From the NCBI GenBank assembly GCA_015062585.1, contig SUUJ01000002.1, positions 1-64,000 of the forward strand: 64,000 nt of DNA, written 5' to 3'. This DNA is from Alphaproteobacteria bacterium. Its GTDB lineage: Bacteria; Pseudomonadota; Alphaproteobacteria; RF32; CAG-239. The position numbers were made by a program, and so were the translations under genes. Every line of letters starts with the position of its first letter. Within the stretch, counting starts at the first letter, position 1. Below, one piece after another: positions 8,124 through 17,276 of the stretch. The notes below the pieces were generated by a model. It did not search any database, was not told the origin of the DNA, and saw only the letters and a program-made list of their open reading frames with translations.

Positions 8124-9187
8124 AAATCTTCCCCATCAAAAATTTTATATGGCTCTTTTCGTGTATTTTGATTATATTCCAAAGCCTTAATAGCCTGTTC
8201 CATCAATTTTTTCGATGTTTTTGCAATACTGGGAAAACAACTTACGCCTATTGAATACAACAATTTATGTTTTGCAAAGTTATCACTGACACCTTCATTC
8301 AAAACATCTAACATCCTTTTCATTATATCATTAAAACTATTTTTATCTCTTGCTGTAAACATCAACCAAAAATTATACTTCAGCCCGACACTGACTGTGG
8401 CTGTCCTTGGCATATTTAACACCAAATTATCAGCTATCTTCTTTATTACAAAATCATCAATATTCATTTTTCTGAAACTGTCGATATTATCAATATTCAA
8501 AACAGCTACACAAATCATTGATGTTTTTTGAGAAGAATCTTTAGCATTTTCATTAACAACCGCTACTTGAACTCTGTCTTCAAACAGAAAAAAACTGGGC
8601 AAACCGGTAATACTGTCATACAATTCATTATAAATATTTTTGTTTTTTTCTTTAATTTGTTTTCCTATCAAAAGGAATGAAAAATGGTCGGTTTCAGGCA
8701 AATACACCGCCTTAAAACTAACCGAAACAATTTTTTCACCTATTGTTTTCAGTCTTATTTTCAATTCTTTGGAAGATGTAAGCATTTCACCGATATTTTT
8801 TGACAATAAATTCCAATCATCTCGAAAAACCAAACTAAAAAAGTTCTCTCCGATAATATCTTTATCAAATTCTATATCCATCATTCTCAAAGATGCCGGA
8901 TTCACATAAACCAATTTATCATCTCTTATCAAGAAAACCGGATTTTCGGAAGAAACGACAAAAGAATTTATAACATCTTGCAATCGCATATCCAAATTTT
9001 GCCAATTGCTGTTTTTATCCAAACTCTTGGTCGACACATTTTTGTTATGTTTTTTGGTTTCTAAAGAATCCAAATCGATAGAATATTTTTTTAAGTCGTC
9101 ATCGCTGTATACAGCAACATTTTGCTCTGTTTCCAAAGAAACATTGCCGTCCAGCTCTTCAATTGTTTTTTCAAAATTCTCAGCCAT
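8120..9187 (-). CDS. PAS protein with degenerate GGDEF domain
   Basis: This is a 355-residue soluble signalling protein. A PAS domain lies near residues 80-190 (NPVFLIRDDKLVYVNPASLR ... FSFLLIGKQI). A GGDEF-fold domain follows (YDSITGLPSFFLFEDRV ... LLYSIGVSCFP), but the active-site loop that should read GGDEF or GGEEF reads VGLKYNF. Diguanylate cyclase activity is therefore unlikely, and it may act as a sensor or binding module. I chose the ATG at 9187 (MAENFEKT) because the longer reading adds a hydrophobic tail without ribosome site. It faces the pseudokinase gene divergently. Confidence 0.78.
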   Translation of the reverse strand: MAENFEKTIEELDGNVSLETEQNVAVYSDDDLKKYSIDLDSLETKKHNKNVSTKSLDKNSNWQNLDMRLQDVINSFVVSSENPVFLIRDDKLVYVNPASLRMMDIEFDKDIIGENFFSLVFRDDWNLLSKNIGEMLTSSKELKIRLKTIGEKIVSVSFKAVYLPETDHFSFLLIGKQIKEKNKNIYNELYDSITGLPSFFLFEDRVQVAVVNENAKDSSQKTSMICVAVLNIDNIDSFRKMNIDDFVIKKIADNLVLNMPRTATVSVGLKYNFWLMFTARDKNSFNDIMKRMLDVLNEGVSDNFAKHKLLYSIGVSCFPSIAKTSKKLMEQAIKALEYNQNTRKEPYKIFDGEDF

Positions 9188-9315
9188 ATCAATAAAAAAC
9201 ACCTCTTTTTTTATAATAAATACATTATACAAAAAAACAATGCAAAATATTTGTATTTTATTAAGAATCTTCTGATACAATTGCTTCAATAAAAGAATCC
9301 TTAAGGAATGCTAAT

Positions 9316-11316
9316 ATGACAGAAGAACAGCTAACTGAAGAAAAAGAAGAACAAGTTTCAGAATTGGTAAAAAATGTTTTTTTACTGAAAGAACGATTTG
9401 AAATAGATTTTCAAAAACCTCTACCTGAACTAAACACAAATGGCGCCGAAGCTTTTGAGGTAAATGACAATATATCCCCTCAACGAAGCCTTTTTGCGCT
9501 TATTTGTTCAAATGAAACAGCTCCTCGTTTATCTTACATTGCTTACCTCAAATCTATAGATTCACCAAATATCTTAAAATTGGTAGAATATGGTATAGTA
9601 AAAAAAGAAAGCGGCGAAGAATTTATGGCTTTGGTTTACAACAAACCTTCAGGCCCACGCGCTGATGAATTTGAAAAAAATTTCGATGGTTTAAGCCCGT
9701 CAAAATTTGAATCTTTAGCTTTATCTCTTCTTTCAGCCTGCGATGTATTAAAAACCTTTGGCTTAACCCACCGAGCCATAAGAACAAGCAACCTGTTTTA
9801 TAAAGATTCGACAAGAAAAGAGCTTGTTTTGGGTGATTGCTTAGCTTCGTTTCCGTCTTTTCATCAGCCGATTCACTACGAAACGATAGAGAATATGCTT
9901 TGCGAACCGCAATCTCGCGGCAACGGCACCTTAGAAAACGATCTTTATGCCTGCGGTGTTGCACTATTGGAAATAGCCCTAAACCGCAAAATATCTTCTG
10001 AAGCATCAAATGTTGAACAACTTAAACAAAAACTAAAAAACACATCGTTTTCCTATTTGGTTTCCGGAGAAAAAATTCATAGTCAGATATCCGTGGTTTT
10101 ACGCTCGCTATTGGATGATTTACCGGAGAATCGCTGTACATATGTTCAGTTACATAACTTTTTTGAAGCCAAAACTACCGTTTTAACTTCTTCAGAAAGC
10201 ATTGAAAAAGCTAACAGATCTCTTATCATCAATGGTGAAAAATGCTATACTCAAAAAAGCGTAGCAGTAACTATGTTACTAAATCCGGATTTTGGTATAG
10301 AGGTTATCCAGAGCGGAAAATTGCTGGAATGGATAAAAGTAGGTTTAGAAAATGAAAAACTATACAACAAAGCAGAAAAACTTATTTCGGCAGAAAAGGA
10401 AAACAACAAAACAAACTTATTATACAAAACTTGCATCCTTTTAGACTATTCTTTACCTCTAAAAACTACCGACGGTTTTCTGTTTCCCAACGGCTTGGCT
10501 AAAAGTATTTTCTATTGCAAACGCAAATCTATTCCGCTAACCGATATTCAAAAACTTATAAATTCAGATATTATAAAACTTTGGTATCAAGAACAACCAT
10601 ATCAAAGAGCCCCTTCAAATGCCGGCGAATTTAAGTCTTATATGGCCAGAAATGATTTAGGTTATGGCTTTGATAGAATAATGTATGATTTTGACGAAGA
10701 TTTGCCATGCATAAGTCCCATTTTAGGAAAAAGCTTTGTAAACAGCCTATCTCGTTTACTAAAATCATTAAATAATTATCAAGGAGATTATCAAAATTTG
10801 CCTTTTGATAAAAACATCGTAGCTTATCTTCGTTGTAAAATGGGCAAAAAAATTGATGGAATAATAACCGATCTCAACGCCAACCAAGATGTCTTAAAAA
10901 TCAGCGCTATTTTGCGTTTGTATGCGACTATTCAAAACAAGCATGGACCGGCTCAATTATCAAATCTTACACAATGGTTGGTGATTATATCAAAACCGAT
11001 TATTCACTCATTCCACAACATAAAATATCAAAAATATCTTGAACAAGAGCTTATAAAGGTATCCAAAGCCGGAAAAATCATAGATATTGTTGAAATTTTA
11101 GAAAACGAAGAAGCCAGAAATAAAGATAGAAGCGATTTTTCAGAAGCTCTCAAACTAACAAACTTCTTACTTAATGAAAAATCCAAGATTTTATCCGGAG
11201 ATTCAAAAATCGAAGAAGAAGCTCGCGACTTAGCTTTTCGTTTTTCATCCATTTTAGCAGTGCTGACAATGCTTAGCGCTTTTGTATTCACCATTATTTA
11301 TTGGACAGTAAGCTAA
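9316..11316 (+). CDS. Membrane-anchored pseudokinase
   Basis: This 666-residue protein has a kinase-like region in about residues 45-290. The catalytic loop reads THRAIRTSNLF (151-161): the histidine, arginine and asparagine of HRDxKxxN are kept but the catalytic aspartate is alanine (A154). The DFG site is GDC (173-175). It is therefore a probable pseudokinase. The long remainder is alpha-helical and unrecognised, and one membrane segment lies at the extreme C-terminus (about 643-664), making it tail-anchored with the kinase fold in the cytoplasm. A TAAGGAA site precedes the ATG. The next gene starts on the last base of its stop codon. Confidence 0.78.
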   Translation: MTEEQLTEEKEEQVSELVKNVFLLKERFEIDFQKPLPELNTNGAEAFEVNDNISPQRSLFALICSNETAPRLSYIAYLKSIDSPNILKLVEYGIVKKESGEEFMALVYNKPSGPRADEFEKNFDGLSPSKFESLALSLLSACDVLKTFGLTHRAIRTSNLFYKDSTRKELVLGDCLASFPSFHQPIHYETIENMLCEPQSRGNGTLENDLYACGVALLEIALNRKISSEASNVEQLKQKLKNTSFSYLVSGEKIHSQISVVLRSLLDDLPENRCTYVQLHNFFEAKTTVLTSSESIEKANRSLIINGEKCYTQKSVAVTMLLNPDFGIEVIQSGKLLEWIKVGLENEKLYNKAEKLISAEKENNKTNLLYKTCILLDYSLPLKTTDGFLFPNGLAKSIFYCKRKSIPLTDIQKLINSDIIKLWYQEQPYQRAPSNAGEFKSYMARNDLGYGFDRIMYDFDEDLPCISPILGKSFVNSLSRLLKSLNNYQGDYQNLPFDKNIVAYLRCKMGKKIDGIITDLNANQDVLKISAILRLYATIQNKHGPAQLSNLTQWLVIISKPIIHSFHNIKYQKYLEQELIKVSKAGKIIDIVEILENEEARNKDRSDFSEALKLTNFLLNEKSKILSGDSKIEEEARDLAFRFSSILAVLTMLSAFVFTIIYWTVS

Positions 11317-11786
11317 TGAAAACAGAAAATAAAATTTTATTAAAAAAGACCAAACAATCAAGAGTGAGCGGCTTTCAAAAAGTTTTCTTGTTTGTTTTGT
11401 TTCTAGCTATTTCATTTAAGGTTTTACCGGCAATTGTTGTTCTGTTCTTAGGTCTTTTACCGACGCTTACGATTGTGGTAACCGACACAAAAAACATTAA
11501 CAAAATAACTACTGTCGGATGTTTTAATATATCCGGTGTTATGATTTGTCTTAACAACTTGTTTAATCAAATTACCGCGGTTTCAAAGTTTTCAATAACT
11601 GATAACATTTTCAATATTATCATTATGCTATCAGGCGCCGCCGTAGGTGTTGTTTTATATTATATTTTGCCGGATATATTTGTTTATATATTTAAAAATT
11701 CAGCTCAGCATCGATTAAAACTAATAAATGCCAAGCTGGAAAAATTAAAAAGCAACTGGGATAATTTAATACCTGAACAACGCTAA
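11316..11786 (+). CDS. Small integral membrane protein coupled to the pseudokinase
   Basis: This 156-residue protein has at least two or three hydrophobic segments: VFLFVLFLAISFKVLPAIVV running on to about residue 50, and NIFNIIIMLSGAAVGVVLYY. The ends are basic, and a charged helix (LKLINAKLEKLKSNWD) closes the protein. The ATG at 11316 shares its A with the stop codon of the pseudokinase gene (TAATG), so the two are translationally coupled and probably work together. I do not recognise a family. Its stop overlaps the rpoH stop (CTAA). Confidence 0.65.
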   Translation: MKTENKILLKKTKQSRVSGFQKVFLFVLFLAISFKVLPAIVVLFLGLLPTLTIVVTDTKNINKITTVGCFNISGVMICLNNLFNQITAVSKFSITDNIFNIIIMLSGAAVGVVLYYILPDIFVYIFKNSAQHRLKLINAKLEKLKSNWDNLIPEQR

Positions 11787-12658
11787 ATTTCCAATTCAAC
11801 CGCTTTTTTTATCTTTTTAATAGAATTGAGTTCGATTTGTCGAACTCTTTCCTTTGATATGCCGTAATATTTACTCAAATCATCCAATGTTACGGCTTTT
11901 TCGTTCAGTCTTCGTTTAAACAAAATATCTTTTTCCCTTTTATTAAGCACAACCAACGCTTTAGAAAACAAAGTTTTTCTGTATTTCATTGTTTCGCTAT
12001 ATGCCAAAACATCTTCCTGATTGGGTTTAGAATCAGCAATAAAGTCCATCCATTCGCTTCCGCTGTCACCACCGCTGTCTATCAGAGTGTTTAACGAGCC
12101 GTCATGAGCCTTTAGCCTGGTGTTCATATCTTTAACTTCTTGCACCGAAACATCTAAAGATCCGGCAATTCTATTCAAAACCTCTGGTGTCAGTTCTCTG
12201 TCATCATTCAAATTAAGTTTGTTTTTTATTTTTCTAAGGTTAAAAAACAGTTTTTTCTGAGCCGCCGTTGTTCCTATTTTTACCAACGACCACGAATTTA
12301 ATATATATTTTTGCACCGATGCTTTAATCCACCACAAAGCATATGTCGAAAACCTAAAACCCTTTTCCGGCTCAAATTTTTCAACAGCATATAACAATCC
12401 GATATTTCCTTCCGAAATCATTTCGGCAACCGATAATCCGTAACCTCGATATTTGGCTACGACTTTTACCACCAATCGCAAATGAGAATTAACCAATATT
12501 TTTGCAATTTCCTGTTCTTTGGTTTCTTTATATTTTACAGCCAGTCTGTACTCTTCTTCTTGTGACAAAATAGGATAAGTTCTAATTTTTTGCATATATC
12601 TCGCCATATTTATTTCCGGCGAAAAATCTATACCTTTTATATCTGAATTATATTCCAT
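11783..12658 (-). CDS. rpoH: RNA polymerase heat-shock sigma factor sigma-32
   Basis: This 291-residue sigma-70 family protein belongs to the RpoH group. Region 2 contains the core-binding and melting sequence (EGNIGLLYAVEKFEPEKGFRF, in part) with YALWWIKASVQKYI. The RpoH box, QKKLFFNLRK at 134-143, identifies the heat-shock type. Region 4 ends in ISKERVRQIELNSIKKIK. It directs RNA polymerase to heat-shock promoters. The neighbour rluD lies upstream on the same strand, a pairing common in alphaproteobacteria. The stop overlaps that of the convergent membrane protein gene. Confidence 0.95.
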   Translation of the reverse strand: MEYNSDIKGIDFSPEINMARYMQKIRTYPILSQEEEYRLAVKYKETKEQEIAKILVNSHLRLVVKVVAKYRGYGLSVAEMISEGNIGLLYAVEKFEPEKGFRFSTYALWWIKASVQKYILNSWSLVKIGTTAAQKKLFFNLRKIKNKLNLNDDRELTPEVLNRIAGSLDVSVQEVKDMNTRLKAHDGSLNTLIDSGGDSGSEWMDFIADSKPNQEDVLAYSETMKYRKTLFSKALVVLNKREKDILFKRRLNEKAVTLDDLSKYYGISKERVRQIELNSIKKIKKAVELEI

Positions 12659-12801
12659 TTTTATACTCCCGAATTTATAAAACTTATCAACAGTTCATAA
12701 AGTCCGAGTTCAAAAAAGTCACAATAAACAGACTATTTCCATAGGTTACAAAACGCAACCTAGCTTTTAGTTATATATATAAAAAACACTGTATTTAAAA
12801 T

Positions 12802-13773
12802 TTATATTTTGCGCAAAACATTCAAAAGTTCTTGCATATCTTCAGGTATTTTTGTTTCAAAAAACATTTTTTCTTTAGTTTTCGGATGAATAAAACCCAA
12901 ACTTTGTGCGTGCAAAGCCTGTCGTGGAAAATTGTTGGCAAAATTTCTTATCTCTTCTGCTATTGTTTTCGCTGTCATTTTTTTAGACTTAACATATAAC
13001 TTATCGCCCAAAAGATTATGCCCCAAACTTGATAAATGCACTCTTATTTGGTGAGTTCTTCCGGTTTCTAAGTTACATTTTATCAAACAAGCCTCATTCT
13101 TAAAAACCTCTGTCACCTGATAATGCGTAACAGCTTTTTTTCCGCCTTTTGAAACTATTGCCATTTTTTTCCTGTCATAAGGCGAGCGCCCTATATCACC
13201 CTCGATTACGCCTTTCATCGAGTTTGGTACACCATAACATACGGCATAATATGTTCTTTCGATACTGTGTTCGGCAAATTGTTCGCATAAAAACTTGTGT
13301 GCGTTATCATTTTTTGCCACGACCAAAACACCGGATGTTTCTTTATCTATTCGATGAACGATTCCGGGTCTTTTAACTCCGCCGATACCGGACAAATTAT
13401 TACAATGAAACAACAAAGCATTAACCATCGTATTATCCCAAGCTCCCGGTGCCGGATGAACAACCATTCCCGAAGGTTTATTAACCACCACGATATCATC
13501 ATCCTCATACAAAATCGGCAATTCTATATTTTGCGGTTTCGGTTCAGCGTCAACAGCTTCGGGAACAACCAAAACAAAAGACTCACCCTCTTTTATTTTG
13601 TACGAATTATCGCCGACGGTTATATCATCACAAGTAACATTGCCTTGTTCTATGTTTTTTTGTATTTGCGAACGAGAAATTTCAGGAAAACATTTGGCCA
13701 AAAATTTATCAATTCTCAGCCCTCTAAAATCTTTATTAACTATTGGTGTGTTATAAATATTACAATCTGTCAT
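12802..13773 (-). CDS. rluD: Ribosomal large subunit pseudouridine synthase D
   Basis: This 323-residue RluD/RluC-type pseudouridine synthase modifies 23S rRNA. An S4 RNA-binding domain (about 14-75, LRIDKFLAKCFPEISRSQIQ) is followed by the synthase domain. The catalytic aspartate is D143 in GIVHRIDKETSG. The RTHQIRVHL motif is present further on. It lies upstream of rpoH on the same strand, as in many alphaproteobacteria, with a 143-base spacer that holds a copy of the 14-base motif discussed in the findings. Assignment to RluD rather than RluC rests on length and context. Confidence 0.93.
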   Translation of the reverse strand: MTDCNIYNTPIVNKDFRGLRIDKFLAKCFPEISRSQIQKNIEQGNVTCDDITVGDNSYKIKEGESFVLVVPEAVDAEPKPQNIELPILYEDDDIVVVNKPSGMVVHPAPGAWDNTMVNALLFHCNNLSGIGGVKRPGIVHRIDKETSGVLVVAKNDNAHKFLCEQFAEHSIERTYYAVCYGVPNSMKGVIEGDIGRSPYDRKKMAIVSKGGKKAVTHYQVTEVFKNEACLIKCNLETGRTHQIRVHLSSLGHNLLGDKLYVKSKKMTAKTIAEEIRNFANNFPRQALHAQSLGFIHPKTKEKMFFETKIPEDMQELLNVLRKI

Positions 13774-13852
13774 TTTGCTTTGTTTTCAAGCGCCTGTTAA
13801 AACTTCGGTTTTGATAATAAAGCAAAAAAACAAACTTTCAAGAGGTGGTTTA

Positions 13853-14146
13853 ATGAATAAATTGTTATTTGTAAAAATAATCGTATGCTTTCTAACTTTT
13901 TTGCTGGTTCTCGGAGCTTTCTCTGCCCTAGGAACAATCTATAAAAAAGTAAATGAAAAACCCAAAACAACAACTATTGAATTAAACCAGCCGAAAAACA
14001 CCTATATTGCCGATTTCAAAATTGAAAAAAACGACATTTTCGTTTTGGTAAAAGGAAAAAATGGAACTTCTGTCTCCGACAAAATAGTTATTGTTGACAA
14101 GTTTGGAAAAACACCAAATATCACTCTAAATCTTTCAAAGGAATAA
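13853..14146 (+). CDS. Small single-pass membrane protein beside rluD
   Basis: This 97-residue protein has one membrane segment (about residues 6-29, VKIIVCFLTFLLVLGAFSAL) and a periplasmic tail of about 65 residues that looks like a small beta domain. I chose the ATG at 13853 because AGAGGTGG lies just upstream; a longer reading overlaps nothing useful. Alphaproteobacteria often carry a short single-pass protein divergent from rluD, possibly the DUF6476 family, and this may be its counterpart. It is followed after four bases by the first unrecognised gene of the coupling-ATPase locus. Confidence 0.6.
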   Translation: MNKLLFVKIIVCFLTFLLVLGAFSALGTIYKKVNEKPKTTTIELNQPKNTYIADFKIEKNDIFVLVKGKNGTSVSDKIVIVDKFGKTPNITLNLSKE

Positions 14147-14150
14147 AATT

Positions 14151-15110
14151 ATGACAAATAATGATTTTTCTGCCGACGATTTTGATAAACTCTTAGATGA
14201 TTTTATAGCTTCTCAACTGCAAGATGCCGAAGACGCTTTGTTTGAATCGCAAGAAAAAAACCCTAAAACAGCAACAACGGAAGAAGCCTCATCAGAAGAA
14301 AAACAAGCATCTTCGGAAAATCATGATGTTGTCGAAGAAGTTGTAAACATCGCTCCGACGACAGAAAAAAACTATTCTTATTTTGATTTTATGCACGATT
14401 ATTCCAAAGAAGCATCTTCTTTAGCTCAAGAAGAATTTCGCCTTTATGAAGCCATCACCAATCTGATGAAATCCTCAATTGACTGCATAAAAGAAATTAA
14501 CGAAAACGAAGACATAGATTACTTTGATTTTGATATAAAACACCTTCTTCCGAGATTCAGTCCTCGCAGAATAGATAATTTATCACAAAACATTAACAAC
14601 GCATGGGTTCTGTTGTTAAAAGCGCAACCGGAAGAATTATCAAAATTGGATGACAACGCCAGCGACGAACAAATATTAAGTTTTGCGGAACAGTCAAGCA
14701 ATCGAAATTTAATGATGGCTCTTATCTCTTATGTAGAAACTCTTATAGAAGTTGATGCTTGTGAAATAGCCTATAATATTCGCAAAGCCAAATACAAAAA
14801 AATCAAAATTGAAAAATCTATCTACGAAGCTGAAAAAGCACGAAAAGATAAAATTCGCTCATATATTCAAGCTATTAAAGACAAAAACTTTCCTGTTGAT
14901 GCCGAAATGTTGGTTAACAACTTTTTCAAAACCGTAAGAATAGATCCCGATGGTGCAAAAAAAATGCTTGAACACAATCCGGCAACTTTTGCTCCCATTC
15001 AGGTAGACAAGATTCCGAATAGACTTTTCGGTCTAATCAAAGCAAAACCCGAAGACGGCAAAAAAGTAAATAAAAAACTGGGTCAATTCTTAAAAAATCT
15101 AAAGGCTTAG
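14151..15110 (+). CDS. Unrecognised soluble protein, coupling-ATPase locus
   Basis: I do not recognise this 319-residue protein. The first 80 residues are acidic and probably disordered (DFSADDFDKLLDDFIASQL, then a Glu/Ser-rich linker). The rest is predicted helical, with a highly charged segment near residues 215-245 (KYKKIKIEKSIYEAEKARK) and a basic C-terminus ending KKLGQFLKNLKA. There is no signal peptide or membrane segment. It starts four bases after the small membrane protein gene and is the first of the soluble genes leading to the VirD4-type ATPase. An acidic, helical accessory or chaperone role would fit but is a guess. Confidence 0.6.
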   Translation: MTNNDFSADDFDKLLDDFIASQLQDAEDALFESQEKNPKTATTEEASSEEKQASSENHDVVEEVVNIAPTTEKNYSYFDFMHDYSKEASSLAQEEFRLYEAITNLMKSSIDCIKEINENEDIDYFDFDIKHLLPRFSPRRIDNLSQNINNAWVLLLKAQPEELSKLDDNASDEQILSFAEQSSNRNLMMALISYVETLIEVDACEIAYNIRKAKYKKIKIEKSIYEAEKARKDKIRSYIQAIKDKNFPVDAEMLVNNFFKTVRIDPDGAKKMLEHNPATFAPIQVDKIPNRLFGLIKAKPEDGKKVNKKLGQFLKNLKA

Positions 15111-15124
15111 TCAGTACAAAATTA

Positions 15125-15153
15125 TAGACAAAAAACTTTTATTTTGTTATAAT
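15125..15153 (+). promoter_or_regulatory. Sigma-70-type promoter for the coupling-ATPase locus
   Basis: TAGACA (15125-15130) and a perfect TATAAT (15148-15153) are separated by 17 bases. This is the best promoter match in the neighbourhood. It sits 33 bases before the start of the 692-residue gene, with AAAGGAG between them, so the large gene and those after it can be expressed independently of the genes upstream. Confidence 0.75.
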
Positions 15154-15185
15154 AAGGTAAATTAGCTTAAAAAAGGAGTTATATT

Positions 15186-17264
15186 ATGGGAAAAGCTCGA
15201 GATAGAATAAAAGCAGGTGTTACAAAAATAAAAAAAGCTGTACGCTACATCCCTGACAAAGTTGCAAAAAATAAAGCCTTAAATGTTTTTGAAGCAACTG
15301 CTGCTGTTCATAGAGAATCTCAATCTGGTGGCAAATTCAAAGCTTCTGATAAACAACGAGAGATTTTTGAACAGCAACAAGCTAAAGTTGCGGCATTACG
15401 AGGTATCCAAAAAGAAGGCGACGCCTACAAACCCGAACACCTTGAAAAAGAGCTAAGTCCCAAAGAAATTCTCAACTATTCTATGTACCAGTACTATTGT
15501 TTAGAAAAAAACAAAGATACGGCTCAACAAGAAATTCAAGCTAGACTTGATTCTGTTTATACTGATGAAAACAATCAACAAGAAGATATCCCTCAAGAAA
15601 TCAAAGCCACAAACAATTCTCTTCATGATTTAACACTCCATACAGATGAAGATTTCTTCAAATTAAACGAAGACGAACAAGAAGAATATCTTGGAAAATT
15701 AAAAGAAATCAGCGGCGCCGAATATGATCGTCTGATTAAAGAGCGTGACCAAAGAAATACCAAGGCAGCCCATATTTATAAAGAAAAAGACGACAGGGCA
15801 ACTCCTCGCCTAGGTAAAGAAACAGATATTAAGTCAAAACGAGGAGATATTATCGATTTTATGATGGACGAGATTATTATTGCCAGTTTTGATTGGACAT
15901 TAAACAGGTTTGTAAACTGCGGTTCATATCTTTTATTAGGTGTTCCTTACAATGCCATTCAATCTTTGAAAGACGCTCATCAAAAAAGAAAAGCTAACGA
16001 TTATGTCGACGACCAAGTAGAATCCGGTCCAAAAATTGATGAAAATACCCCTATGGACGCCTCACACTATTATGAAGAGCTCGAAAATAAAAACATACTT
16101 TATCAAACCCGTTTAAGTGAAGATGCCGACAGGTTTTATAATATGCGTCGCAATATGGTTGGACACTTAGAAAACTATAGTTCCGTTCAAGACCCAAAAA
16201 ATCAAGACCGTCAAAATGCTATTGATGGCATGGTTAGGATGAATCTTATAGTAAATTTATACGAAATTAAGGATCCCAATATTTCGCAAAAACTTATAAA
16301 CACAGATCCTTATTCACAGATTTGTAATAATCCGGAAGAGTTAAAAAAGCAATATAGCAGTTTATTTAATGAGGGTCTTATTGTTGAAAAAGACGGAAAA
16401 CTTGTCGATAAAAATGGAAATAATTTAACTCCGGAACAAATTGCCAAAGTCGCTTTAGAAACTGATATCAATAAGTGGCTTCAAGCAACTTATGAAAAGA
16501 GAGATGCCTCCTCAGAAAAGGATAAAAGCAATATATTTTCTGATAAGATTCCTGAAGGTCTTCAAAATCTGGGATTAAACGCTGACAAGTTGAAAACTCA
16601 GTTTGAAAAGGCTCAAAAACAAACTTTAGCTACTCTAGATATGCAAAGAGAAATTAGCAATGATAAATCAATGTCTGAAATTTTTGCTAATGACTATGCT
16701 CAATATATGATTTCTGAACATAGTAAAGATGCTGACAATCCGAAATTAACAGCAAAAGATGTTGAAAAATACAGAAACCAGGCAAAAGTCATCTTTTGGC
16801 AAAATATGAAAAGACTTAGAGGTGAAAAAATAGAAGATGCCATTTCTATTGATACATTAATGGTTGCCGCTGAACAAATGAAAAAGCAGAGTAAAGATTC
16901 AAAAGAAAAAACACCTAACTTAGTTAACGAACTTATAAAAGATAAAAATTTTGATCTTAATAAAACAGCTCAAACAGCTATGACAGAATTTGCTCAAGAC
17001 CTGACTGGCGAACAGTATATTAAAATTAAAACAAATAATTTGAATAGAGTAAACGGTGATATTGATCGTTTGAACGGTGAAAAAGTAAAAATTGATAAAA
17101 AAAGAGAACTTATTGACTCAATAAAACAACGGGTAAATATGACAACAACCAACAAGCAATCCAAAAGAATAAAAGACATAGATAATCTCAAAAAAACGGT
17201 TCAAGTATCCGGCCTTGAGAAAAAGAATATCGATTTTTTCAAAACTCAACAAACTATTCTTTAG
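15186..17264 (+). CDS. Large unrecognised helical protein, coupling-ATPase locus
   Basis: I do not recognise this 692-residue protein. It is strongly charged and helical, with a basic N-terminus (MGKARDRIKAGVTKIKKAVR) and one hydrophobic region around residues 221-258 (IIDFMMDEIIIASFDWTLN, then CGSYLLLGVPY) that could be membrane-associated. The C-terminal part (about 560-692) looks like a coiled coil. There is no signal peptide and no catalytic signature. It has its own strong promoter and an AAAGGAG ribosome site. Together with the two membrane proteins and the VirD4-type ATPase that follow, it may be a structural component or a substrate of that machinery. Confidence 0.6.
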   Translation: MGKARDRIKAGVTKIKKAVRYIPDKVAKNKALNVFEATAAVHRESQSGGKFKASDKQREIFEQQQAKVAALRGIQKEGDAYKPEHLEKELSPKEILNYSMYQYYCLEKNKDTAQQEIQARLDSVYTDENNQQEDIPQEIKATNNSLHDLTLHTDEDFFKLNEDEQEEYLGKLKEISGAEYDRLIKERDQRNTKAAHIYKEKDDRATPRLGKETDIKSKRGDIIDFMMDEIIIASFDWTLNRFVNCGSYLLLGVPYNAIQSLKDAHQKRKANDYVDDQVESGPKIDENTPMDASHYYEELENKNILYQTRLSEDADRFYNMRRNMVGHLENYSSVQDPKNQDRQNAIDGMVRMNLIVNLYEIKDPNISQKLINTDPYSQICNNPEELKKQYSSLFNEGLIVEKDGKLVDKNGNNLTPEQIAKVALETDINKWLQATYEKRDASSEKDKSNIFSDKIPEGLQNLGLNADKLKTQFEKAQKQTLATLDMQREISNDKSMSEIFANDYAQYMISEHSKDADNPKLTAKDVEKYRNQAKVIFWQNMKRLRGEKIEDAISIDTLMVAAEQMKKQSKDSKEKTPNLVNELIKDKNFDLNKTAQTAMTEFAQDLTGEQYIKIKTNNLNRVNGDIDRLNGEKVKIDKKRELIDSIKQRVNMTTTNKQSKRIKDIDNLKKTVQVSGLEKKNIDFFKTQQTIL

Positions 17265-17276
17265 TGAGTTAAAAAT

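Noticed and set aside
12659-12801. Heat-shock-type promoter before rpoH
   Set aside because: No convincing -35/-10 pair of the sigma-32 type is visible; TTGAAC with a weak TTGATA is the best match and was not strong enough to list.
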